In this document: positions 1-6,374 of the stretch, piece after piece | Position numbering within the stretch: the stretch's first letter is position 1 | How the letters are laid out: each line of letters starts with the position of its first letter | NCBI GenBank assembly: GCA_023417735.1 | Contig: JAEZEK010000030.1 | Location: 1 to 7,621, forward strand | DNA length: 7,621 bases | From: Pseudomonadota bacterium | Lineage (GTDB): Bacteria > Pseudomonadota > Alphaproteobacteria > Rhizobiales > Afifellaceae | Reading direction: 5' to 3' | The notes under the pieces: model-generated | Databases searched by the model: none | What the model was told of the DNA's origin: nothing | The model's input: only the letters and a program-made list of their open reading frames with translations | Position numbers and translations under genes: made by a program

Positions 1-1505
1 TCGGCAAGCCGCGCGGGCTCGGCGAGGCCGAGCGCAGGCCCCTCCTTCGGCTCCTCGGTGCGCCGCACGGCCTGGCCGCCGCGCACGAGCGAGAGCTTCC
101 GCCGGCGCGCAGACGCGCTCACGCCGGCCGTCTCGATCCGCTCCACGATCCGGGCGAACATCTGATCCTGCCCGGCGCGATTGTAGTACGAGCCGGGGAC
201 GAGCGATTCCTTGCGGACGTTGTCGAGGAAGTTGTGCGCCTTGATCGGGTCGGCCGGGGCCGCTTCGGTCCAGAACCTGTCGAGATCGTCCGCGGCCTCG
301 GCGCAGGTGGCCAGGTCCGGATGGCGGAACAGGGCGTCGCCGAGAACCAGGAGCGGCGTGCCGTGATAGAGCGCGGACATGGCGGACGTGCTGTTGACGG
401 TGATCAGCCCTGCGGCCGAGCGGACCACCTGGGCGATCGACCCGTCGTCGAGCACGCGCACCCGGTCCTCGCAGCCGAACAGCTTCGCCTTGCGCCGGAT
501 GAAGGCGCGGTAGTTGAAATGGCCGCGGTCGAGCGGATGGACCTTGAAGACGAGCAGCGACCGCGCCGGCGCCGAGCGCGCGAAGGAGGCGAGGCTCGCC
601 ACGATCAGCCTCTCGTTGTCCCAGTCGCGGCCGTGGCAGCGGATCTGCATGTCGTCGTGCACCTGCAGCGCGACGACGTGATAGTGCAGGCCGGCGCCGC
701 CGGTGAGTTCGGCCATCGTGCGCTTGTTGGCGCGCCAGTGGAACGCCTTCCGCGAGACATTGCGCAGCCAGCGGCCGAATTCCGGCACGACCCTGCGCTC
801 GCGGTGGAAAAGCGTGCGGCCGTAGAAGACCTCCGCCGTGCTCCTCAGCACGTAATAGAGCCAGGCGTACCCGCACATCGCGAAGAAGCCCGACGCCGCC
901 CCGGGCTCCGGCAGTTCGCTCCGCCTGACCGGCGTCGTGAGCGCGCGCTCGCGCCCCGCGAGCGGCGACATCGCGTTGTTCCCGTTCCGCTCCATCGTGA
1001 CGAAGCCGGGCCGGATGTAGCCTTCCTCGAAGCTGAAGACGGGGATGCGCGCGCGTGCGGCGACCTGCTGCGCGATCCGGTGGATCGGCCTCTGGCACCC
1101 GAAGTAGAGGACGCAATCCGGCCGGGCATCGTCCACGAATGCGGAGAACCACCGCTCCCACCCCGCCAGGTCGCCGGCGAAGTTGATCACGTTCCGCTTC
1201 TCCGAGAAGAACCAGTCCGACGCGTTGAAATTGACGCGTACCGTGCGGTAGCCGCTTGCCTGGAGATGGCGCTGTAGCCGGCCGAAGAACGGCCCGACCG
1301 GGCCTTGCAGCAGGACGATCAAGGGCCTTTCGAGGCCAACGGGGCGGCCGGGAGCCAAAGCCCGTTCGTGATGCCGCACGGTATCGGGCGCACCTGCCGC
1401 GGCGCGTTTCGCCGCCGCACCTGCTGCGGTGTCGGGTCCACCGGGCCGAACGCGAGGAAATACACGGCGAATGATGCGCGACGCATCGCCAGATACCAGC
1501 AGCAT
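1..1505 (-). CDS. kpsS: KpsS/LipB beta-Kdo transferase, 3' end outside window
   Basis: Capsule lipid-linker glycosyltransferase. In the known family KpsS adds the first beta-Kdo from CMP-Kdo to lyso-phosphatidylglycerol at the cytoplasmic face of the inner membrane, and KpsC extends it. The minus frame is open from base 1505 to the window edge (501 codons, no stop). It shows the family hallmarks: LLQGPVGPFF (residues 65-74), FEEGYIRPGF (159-168), HPLDRGH (323-329) and TVNSTSAMSAL (from 369). E. coli KpsS is about 390 residues, so this copy is longer at both ends. About 60 Ala/Arg/Pro-rich residues precede LLQGP, and a charged, probably disordered tail follows the last conserved block. The start is uncertain. 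I chose ATG at 1505-1503, which has a GGCGGGG stretch just upstream; in-frame GTG codons at 1553 and 1379 are alternatives, and a stop at 1574-1572 closes the frame upstream. It is third in the minus-strand set, 107 bases after kpsC. Family assignment is secure; exact start is not. Confidence 0.9.
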   Translation of the reverse strand, partial: MLLVSGDASRIIRRVFPRVRPGGPDTAAGAAAKRAAAGAPDTVRHHERALAPGRPVGLERPLIVLLQGPVGPFFGRLQRHLQASGYRTVRVNFNASDWFFSEKRNVINFAGDLAGWERWFSAFVDDARPDCVLYFGCQRPIHRIAQQVAARARIPVFSFEEGYIRPGFVTMERNGNNAMSPLAGRERALTTPVRRSELPEPGAASGFFAMCGYAWLYYVLRSTAEVFYGRTLFHRERRVVPEFGRWLRNVSRKAFHWRANKRTMAELTGGAGLHYHVVALQVHDDMQIRCHGRDWDNERLIVASLASFARSAPARSLLVFKVHPLDRGHFNYRAFIRRKAKLFGCEDRVRVLDDGSIAQVVRSAAGLITVNSTSAMSALYHGTPLLVLGDALFRHPDLATCAEAADDLDRFWTEAAPADPIKAHNFLDNVRKESLVPGSYYNRAGQDQMFARIVERIETAGVSASARRRKLSLVRGGQAVRRTEEPKEGPALGLAEPARLA

Positions 1506-1612
1506 GAACCCCGCCCGCAGCGCAACGTTGTGCGCTACCCCCGTGAAACTCACCGGAACACCGGCACGAACTTACACTGCGCCATGCGATACCTCAATGA
1601 TGCTGCGGTGCA
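1506..1612 (-). promoter_or_regulatory. kpsC-kpsS spacer with possible kpsS promoter
   Basis: This 107-base gap between the kpsC stop and the chosen kpsS start is visibly less GC-rich than the genes around it. On the minus strand it contains TTGAGG (1597-1592), a 17-base spacer, then TAAGTT (1574-1569), a sigma-70-like pair with correct spacing but only a partial -10 match. This would give kpsS its own transcript with a leader of about 55 bases. The same stretch carries a 13-codon open frame whose ATG overlaps the kpsC stop, and a hairpin (separate entry). If kpsS instead starts at GTG 1553, part of this region is coding. The promoter is a pattern match only. Confidence 0.25.
1519..1536 (-). 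repeat. Perfect 6-bp inverted repeat upstream of kpsS
   Basis: The bases read AGCGCA, six loop bases, TGCGCT, a perfect 6-bp stem with a 6-base loop. Its downstream edge lies 13 bases before the kpsS ATG at 1505, next to the purine-rich putative ribosome binding site. A second hairpin, GATGCG-CGA-CGCATC at 1473-1487, lies just inside the predicted reading frame. There is no T-run, so it does not look like an intrinsic terminator. It could be an operator or a leader structure affecting kpsS translation, but short GC-rich inverted repeats are common by chance in such a genome. Confidence 0.3.
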
Positions 1613-3637
1613 TCAGCGCCGTCGCCCGGCCCGCATCGTGTTCCGCAGGAAACCCGCGATCCGTCCGGTCCGGACGGCGAGTTGCCGAACCGTCCCGAAA
1701 CGGCCGCCGCCTTCATCGAGCAGCCGCTCGATCACGATTTCGGGAGGACACGCGATCCGCGTCCTGGGGTCGACGTAGCGCGGGTAGAGCAGGAGGGCCG
1801 CGGCGACCAGCATGTCGAGGGTCAGCGCCCGCTCGCGCCGCGGAACCGCCAGGCGATCCTCCGTCAGCCCCCATCCGGCGTAGAACGGCAGGCCGTGCGT
1901 GCCGACGGCCCGGCCGCGCAGCAGCGCCTCGAAGCCGGCGAGGGACGTCATGGTCTCGACCCGGTCGCACCACGCAAACAGCGGCCCGATGGCGGCGCCC
2001 GTCACGACGCGGTCGGCGTGACGCAGCGCCTCGGCGGGGTCGATGCGGCCGGCGCGCATGGCCGCCTCGACGTCCGGGTGCGGCTTGTACGCGATGTAGG
2101 CGTCCGGATGGGCCGCCCGGACCGCCTTCAGGAGGTCGAGGTTCGTCCGCACCGCGGGCGATCCGAAGCGGATAGAGGCGTCGTTCTCGACCTGGCCGGG
2201 GACCAGGATCCGCAGCCCCGGCGTGTCGCGCGGCAGCGTGTCTGGAACGCTCCCGACATTGTACTTGGTGACCCCCGACGCCAGGATCCGCTCACGCAGG
2301 CGCGCTGCCCGGGCAAGCAGCGCCTCGTCGAACGCTGCCTCGTTGGCGATCCGCTCGAATCCGCTCGGGTGGCGGGCATCGAAGTAGAGCCCGATCTCGT
2401 CGACGATGAGCGACGCCGGCAGCGCGAGCTCGGATCCGAGGCCGCGCGAGCGCAGGAACCCGTCCTCCATCCGCACGAGCGGGCTGCGGGTCGTCGCCCG
2501 TTCGTCCTCCACGCCCCACAGCGCGACGCGCCCACCGAGCCGGCCGGCCGCTTCATCCGCACGCCGCAGCGTGAGCCGGTGGACCGGCGACCCGTCCGGG
2601 CCGTCGAGGAAAGGCCGCGTCGCCCATCGCCGCCACGGCGAGAATCCCGCGGTGACGGTGCGCGGCACGTTCTCGTGGAAGCGGTCGCGAAGGAACGCGA
2701 GGGTTTCGATCGTCTCCTCGAGCGTCGCCTCGCGCCGATCGTAAGGGTCGAGATAGCGCGCATAGTCCAGGTAGGCCGCCGCGAACACCGCCTCCAGCGA
2801 GCGCTCCGCCGCCGCGTGCGGGCGGGCGCCCCTGTCGTCGGTCAGGCCCCAGCCGGCGTAGAACGGCGCACCGAAGCAGGTCACCGGGAGGCCGGCCATG
2901 AGCGCCTCGAAGCCGAGCAGGCTCGACACCGCATAGACCGCCTTGCAGCGCTCGAGGAGCAGCCACGGATTGACGCGATCGGCGACGATCGTCGCGCCGG
3001 CCCGGCGCGCAGCCGAAGCGAAGTGCCCGCCCGATCCCTTGCGCAGGTTGTCGGGGTGCGTCTTCACGACGATCCTGGCCCCCGGATGGTCCTCGACGGC
3101 GGCGGCGAGCGCCGCCTCGAACGCGGAGGCGCCGGCGCCCGCCCCCCGGATCGAGGCGTCCCCGAGCGACTGATCGACCACCATGACGAGGCCGTCTGCC
3201 CCGCGCAGCGCATCGGGCACGGCCATCCGCCCGTCATTGTACTTCGACAGGCGCCTGGCCCGGATCTCCGCGATCGCGGACCGCGCGCGCTGGAGCGCCT
3301 CGGGCTGCGGCTCGCGCGCGATGAGCGCGCGAAGGTCGTTCGGGCGGTCGGTGGCGTAGTAGATGCCGGTCCGGTCGATCACATAGGACAGTGCGGGCTC
3401 GTGGCGGCCCGGCCGTACGCTGCGCAGAAAGCCGTCCTCGAAGGCGAGGCAGGGGACGCCCGCTCGGGCCGCCCACCGCGCCGCGCGCCGTCCCGACCGC
3501 TTGTCGCCCCAGCCTGCGACGGCTGCCACCGACGGCGACACCAGCGGCGTCGGATGAAGGCCGGTGAGGACACGCAGATCGTGCCGGATTCGCCAGAGTC
3601 CCGGGCTTGGCAGCGCGATACGGGCCGGCGCGGTCAT
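1613..3637 (-). CDS. kpsC: KpsC/LipA dual-module beta-Kdo transferase
   Basis: Builds the poly-beta-Kdo linker on lyso-phosphatidylglycerol that carries ABC-exported capsules; it works on the KpsS product at the cytoplasmic face. The 674-residue length is nearly identical to E. coli KpsC (about 675). Two homologous glycosyltransferase modules are visible, with matching blocks about 324 residues apart: FEDGFLRS (66-73) and MEDGFLRS (390-397); QSLGDASI (156-163) and QVENDASI (482-489); KTHPD (192-196) and KPHPD (518-522); LGFEALMAG (241-249) and AGFEALLRG (567-575); FYAGWGLTDDR (259-269) and FYAGWGLTEDR (585-595). These correspond to the family's N-terminal GT99 and C-terminal GT107 modules. 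All the visible repeated blocks are intact in both halves, so both modules look active. The ATG at 3637 gives the usual short lead into SPGLWRI; upstream GGAAG is a distant, weak ribosome binding site. It lies 67 bases downstream of the outer-membrane lipoprotein gene, on the same strand. Confidence 0.97.
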   Translation of the reverse strand: MTAPARIALPSPGLWRIRHDLRVLTGLHPTPLVSPSVAAVAGWGDKRSGRRAARWAARAGVPCLAFEDGFLRSVRPGRHEPALSYVIDRTGIYYATDRPNDLRALIAREPQPEALQRARSAIAEIRARRLSKYNDGRMAVPDALRGADGLVMVVDQSLGDASIRGAGAGASAFEAALAAAVEDHPGARIVVKTHPDNLRKGSGGHFASAARRAGATIVADRVNPWLLLERCKAVYAVSSLLGFEALMAGLPVTCFGAPFYAGWGLTDDRGARPHAAAERSLEAVFAAAYLDYARYLDPYDRREATLEETIETLAFLRDRFHENVPRTVTAGFSPWRRWATRPFLDGPDGSPVHRLTLRRADEAAGRLGGRVALWGVEDERATTRSPLVRMEDGFLRSRGLGSELALPASLIVDEIGLYFDARHPSGFERIANEAAFDEALLARAARLRERILASGVTKYNVGSVPDTLPRDTPGLRILVPGQVENDASIRFGSPAVRTNLDLLKAVRAAHPDAYIAYKPHPDVEAAMRAGRIDPAEALRHADRVVTGAAIGPLFAWCDRVETMTSLAGFEALLRGRAVGTHGLPFYAGWGLTEDRLAVPRRERALTLDMLVAAALLLYPRYVDPRTRIACPPEIVIERLLDEGGGRFGTVRQLAVRTGRIAGFLRNTMRAGRRR

Positions 3638-3704
3638 GGTTTCGGGTGGCTTCCGCGTGCGGCGGCGGAGCGCCGCGCCGTCTGAATGGCCCTTGGCAGC
3701 CTGG
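3638..3704 (-). other. Intercistronic spacer with short GC hairpin
   Basis: These 67 bases separate the export lipoprotein stop from the kpsC start. They contain GCGGCG (3662-3667), a GAG loop, and CGCCGC (3671-3676), a perfect 6-bp stem. No T-run follows in the direction of transcription, so complete termination is unlikely. A partial attenuator or mRNA-stability element is possible, as is chance in GC-rich sequence. I see no convincing promoter here, which fits co-transcription of the two genes. Confidence 0.3.
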
Positions 3705-4862
3705 TCAGAAGTTCCTGATGTCCTTAGCCGCCAGCACCACCGGCCGGGCCGCCCCGATGATCGTCATGAACTTCTGGAACTCGGTGCCGAAGGCGTTCGC
3801 GACGTAGACGACGTCCTTGTCGCGCACCGGGAAGGTCTGCGCCACGATGTAGGACTTCGGATCCTTCAGGTTGAGCCGGTAGACCACCGGCACCTGTTCG
3901 GTCGACCACTTCGCCGCCGGGTCCTTGCTGACGATCGCGGCCGGCGCCTGCACGACCTGCTCGAGCAGCGCCCGGTCCTCGTAGCGGAACACGAACACGC
4001 CGGTGGCATCGGCCCGCTCGTCGGCGAGGCCGCTCGTCAGCCCGATCGCCTCGATCAGGCTGATCCGCTCCTCGGCGAACTTGACCTGCCCGCCGACCTT
4101 GACCGCACCGAGCGCGGTGAAGGTCTGGGGATCGTTGATGACGAAGATGCGGTCGCCCGGCCGCACGAACACGTTCTCGCTCGGGCGGTCCACCAGCGTC
4201 TGCATCAGGACGCGTGCTTCCACGTTGCCGCGGGAGAGCGACACGAAGGATTCGTAGGCGGGGTTGGCGGGGCCGCCGGCGAGCGCGATTGCGTCGAGCA
4301 CGCGGTTGCCGGAGGTCGCGAGCGGAACCATTCCGGCCCGGGTCACCGCGCCGTTCACATAGACCACCCGCGAATTGTTGGTCATGATCTGGACGGTGGA
4401 GTCCGGCTCCAGCGCACGCGCCGCCAGTGCCGTGTTGATGGTCTCGCGCACCTCCGCGGTGGTCCGGCCCGCGACGGTGATGCTTCCCACGTACGGAACA
4501 GCGACGCGGCCGTTCGAATCGACCGTCACCTGCAGCGGCGTCTGCTTTCTCTCCACCGTCGAGAACAGGCCGTCGGGGCCAGCCTCGAAGATCGTGATGG
4601 CGAGGATGTCGCCGATCCCGATCTCCTCCCGCACCGAGCCGGACGCCGCCCCGAACCGCTCCTCGAACACCGACGTGCCGTACCAGGCGAGGATGTTCGC
4701 GACCTCGGAATTGATGTCGACGACGGTATAGGCGAACTTCGGGTCGGAGGCCGCAGCGCTTTCGATCGTGCTGGCCAGCGGTCCCTCGCTCGGAACCGAA
4801 GAACATCCACCGAGCGCAGCCAGGACCACGAACGCTACACCGGCTACGAATCCCTGCCGCAT
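3705..4862 (-). CDS. bexD: Outer-membrane polysaccharide export lipoprotein (BexD/CtrA/Wza type)
   Basis: Outer-membrane polysaccharide export (OPX) protein, the channel through which capsule leaves the cell, working with KpsE in the periplasm. From the preferred ATG at 4862-4860 it is 385 residues, the size of Wza, CtrA and BexD and much shorter than E. coli KpsD (about 558). The N-terminus is a lipoprotein signal: MRQG, a hydrophobic stretch, then lipobox LGGC with Cys20 as the lipidated residue and Ser at +2, which favours outer-membrane sorting. IGIGDILAITIFEAG opens the polysaccharide export domain. VNGAVTRAGMVPL and VKVGGQVKFAEERISL look like two SLBB-type domains. The C-terminus (DVVYVANAFGTEFQKF and after) matches the membrane-spanning helix region of the family. 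An in-frame ATG at 4940 would put 26 residues, two of them Cys, before the signal peptide and is less likely; AAAGAAG precedes the chosen start. It is first gene of the minus-strand set, divergent from kpsE. The symbol is by family type. Confidence 0.93.
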   Translation of the reverse strand: MRQGFVAGVAFVVLAALGGCSSVPSEGPLASTIESAAASDPKFAYTVVDINSEVANILAWYGTSVFEERFGAASGSVREEIGIGDILAITIFEAGPDGLFSTVERKQTPLQVTVDSNGRVAVPYVGSITVAGRTTAEVRETINTALAARALEPDSTVQIMTNNSRVVYVNGAVTRAGMVPLATSGNRVLDAIALAGGPANPAYESFVSLSRGNVEARVLMQTLVDRPSENVFVRPGDRIFVINDPQTFTALGAVKVGGQVKFAEERISLIEAIGLTSGLADERADATGVFVFRYEDRALLEQVVQAPAAIVSKDPAAKWSTEQVPVVYRLNLKDPKSYIVAQTFPVRDKDVVYVANAFGTEFQKFMTIIGAARPVVLAAKDIRNF

Positions 4863-5049
4863 TCGCTTCTTTGCCCTCGCGCCGCGCAAAATCCAGGTTG
4901 GCTGAGTAAGGGAGTCGCCGCACCGCTGGCAAGCGGACATGGCCGTCCGGCGTCGATCCTGCGGCGGTGTGGCCCCCGCGGCACAGTTTTATTCGCCGCG
5001 GCGGCAGGTTAAGAGTGTGCCGAGCGTCATCCGCCTTCGGTGATTGAGA
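4863..5049. promoter_or_regulatory. Divergent promoter region between bexD-like gene and kpsE
   Basis: The 187 bases between the two divergent start codons must drive both transcription units unless transcripts enter from outside. An AT-rich core (ACAGTTTTATTC, 4983-4994) sits between two copies of a SacII-like palindrome (separate entry). Toward the bexD-like gene, TTAACC (5012-5007) and TAAAAC (4991-4986) are 15 bases apart, a weak, closely spaced sigma-70-like pair. I found no convincing pair toward kpsE. No known operator is recognisable. GGTGA, six bases before the kpsE ATG, is the best ribosome binding site on that side. Confidence 0.4.
4976..5001. repeat. 7-bp inverted repeat flanking AT-rich core
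   Basis: CCGCGGC (4976-4982), 12 bases, then GCCGCGG (4995-5001) form a perfect inverted repeat in the middle of the divergent promoter region. Each arm also contains the self-complementary CCGCGG. The spacer is the most AT-rich stretch nearby and overlaps the candidate -10 for the minus-strand gene. The position suits a dimeric regulator binding site. The arms are pure G/C, so chance in this genome is a serious alternative. Confidence 0.3.
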
Positions 5050-6300
5050 ATGGTCAACCGCTCCGAGCGGACAGTGACACAGCCCGCAACGGTGACACCG
5101 CTGGCGAAGGGTTCGGGGGCAGTTGCGAGCAGGAGCGCGTTCTCATCCGCGATCGTCCGCCGGTCGCGCTCCTCCATGCAGCTGGTCAAGGCGTCGTGGC
5201 TCCTGTTGGTGCTGCTGCCGACGCTGCTCGTCGGGGTCTACTACATGTTCATGGCCGCCGATCAGTACGGCGTGCGGACCCAGTTCGCCGTGCGCGGCGT
5301 GGAGACCGGCGTGGACATGCTCGGCTTCACCCAGTTCCTCGGCTCCAGCTCCATCGTCCATTCCGATTCCTACATCGTCGTGGATTACATCCAGAGCGCC
5401 GAGATCCTCGAGGACATCCAGCGCGATCAGGGGCTGGACGTCCGCAAGATCTTCGCTTCGGATGCTGCCGACTGGTTCGTTCGCGCGAACGCCGAAGAGC
5501 CCATGAACGTCTTCGTGGACTATTGGCAGGATCGCATCGATGTCGGCTTCAACTCGACGACGGGCATCGTGACGTTCGAGGTCAGGGCGTTCTCGGCAGA
5601 GGACGCGGCCAAGGTCGGGCAGGCGGTACTGACCGCCAGCGAGCGCCTCGTCAACATGCTGTCGACCAAGGCGCGCCAGGAGCTGATCCGGGTGGCGCGC
5701 GCCGAAGTCGACCGCACCGAGGCTCGGCTGCGCGAAGCCAGGCAGCGGATGCAGGCCTTCCGGGAGAAGGAGCAGACGATCGATCCCTCGCTCATCGCGC
5801 AAGGTCAGCTCAAGCTGATCGGCGAGCTGGAGACGCAGCTCGCCGAATACCGGGCGCGGCGCGACGCGCTGCTGCAGTCGGTCGACCCGAACTCCCCGTC
5901 CGTCAGGGTGCTCGATCGTCAGATCGCGGCGATGAACCGCCAGATCTCGGACCAGCGCGCACGGCTGGGAAGCGGCGGGCCGGGCTTCACCAACGAGCAG
6001 GGCGTGTCCGCCGACGCGCAGCGCACGCTGAGCAGCGTCTACGGCGACTATACCGAGATCCTGCTCGAAGAGGAGTTCGCGCAGAAGGCCTATACCAGCG
6101 CGCTTGGGGCGCTCGAGGCGGCCATCACCGAGGGGCGGAAGCAGCAGCGCTACTTCGGCGTGTTCGTCGAGCCGCGGGTCCCGGAGGTCGCGCTCTACCC
6201 GGAGCGGCTCCTGAACACGTTCCTCGTGTTCATCGCCGCGGCGGGGCTCTGGGCGATCGGGCTGCTGACGGTTGCGGCGGTGCGCGAGCACACCATATGA
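5050..6300 (+). CDS. kpsE: KpsE/BexC/CtrB capsule export co-polymerase (PCP-3)
   Basis: Inner-membrane protein with a large periplasmic domain that links the KpsMT transporter to the outer-membrane channel. From ATG 5050 it is 416 residues. The layout is typical of PCP-3 proteins: a Ser/Arg/Thr-rich cytoplasmic N-terminus of about 45 residues; a transmembrane helix at roughly 49-68 (ASWLLLVLLPTLLVGVYYMF); a periplasmic domain with a long charged coiled-coil-like stretch at roughly 205-305; PRVPEVALYPERLL before the second membrane helix (about 382-405); and a short cytoplasmic end, REHTI. The frame also allows TTG at 5044, but ATG 5050 has GGTGA at good spacing. A later Met (base 5176, just before the first helix) would give a shorter cytoplasmic tail, as in E. 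coli KpsE, and cannot be excluded. It is divergent from its expected partner, the OPX gene. The stop overlaps an ATG (ATGA) opening a 17-codon frame, and kpsT follows after 74 bases. Confidence 0.95.
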   Translation: MVNRSERTVTQPATVTPLAKGSGAVASRSAFSSAIVRRSRSSMQLVKASWLLLVLLPTLLVGVYYMFMAADQYGVRTQFAVRGVETGVDMLGFTQFLGSSSIVHSDSYIVVDYIQSAEILEDIQRDQGLDVRKIFASDAADWFVRANAEEPMNVFVDYWQDRIDVGFNSTTGIVTFEVRAFSAEDAAKVGQAVLTASERLVNMLSTKARQELIRVARAEVDRTEARLREARQRMQAFREKEQTIDPSLIAQGQLKLIGELETQLAEYRARRDALLQSVDPNSPSVRVLDRQIAAMNRQISDQRARLGSGGPGFTNEQGVSADAQRTLSSVYGDYTEILLEEEFAQKAYTSALGALEAAITEGRKQQRYFGVFVEPRVPEVALYPERLLNTFLVFIAAAGLWAIGLLTVAAVREHTI

Positions 6301-6374
6301 GCCGCCTGGCCGGCACGCACGCGATCTCCTCCGGCGCGCCGGCCACCTGAGGCACGAGCGACACCTGCACAGCC
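6301..6374 (+). other. kpsE-kpsT gap with ATGA-coupled 17-codon frame, no permease
   Basis: In bex and ctr loci the ABC-2 permease gene (bexB/ctrC) sits between the kpsE and kpsT equivalents; here only 74 bases remain. An ATG at 6297-6299 overlaps the kpsE stop and opens MSRLAGTHAISSGAPAT, ending at TGA 6348-6350. The peptide does not resemble a permease N-terminus. The gap contains a 12-bp perfect palindrome, CCGGCGCGCCGG (6331-6342). The ribosome binding site for kpsT is poor. The tiny frame may only keep ribosomes moving toward kpsT, or be chance. Confidence 0.3.

Noticed and set aside
234..1277. Plus-strand open frame of 347 codons
   Set aside because: It is antisense to kpsS, rich in Arg, Ala and Glu with no recognisable domain. 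The minus strand carries clear KpsS motifs. GC-rich codons make long antisense frames common.
1682..3685. Plus-strand open frame of 667 codons opposite kpsC
   Set aside because: Its length mirrors the constraint of kpsC on the other strand. The translation is Arg/Ala/Val/Asp-rich without a fold signature, so it is a composition artefact.
4863..4940. 26-residue upstream extension of the OPX lipoprotein from ATG 4940
   Set aside because: It would place a charged, Cys-containing segment before a complete lipoprotein signal peptide that begins naturally at ATG 4862.
3564..5012. Plus-strand open frame of 482 codons opposite the OPX gene
   Set aside because: It overlaps parts of two real minus-strand genes and the promoter region, and its product looks like a reverse-frame shadow.
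5044..5049. TTG start for kpsE two codons upstream of ATG 5050
   Set aside because: ATG is preferred, and GGTGA is correctly spaced for ATG 5050.
5143..6291. Minus-strand open frame of 382 codons opposite kpsE
   Set aside because: It is a shadow of kpsE, which has clear membrane helices and co-polymerase features on the plus strand.
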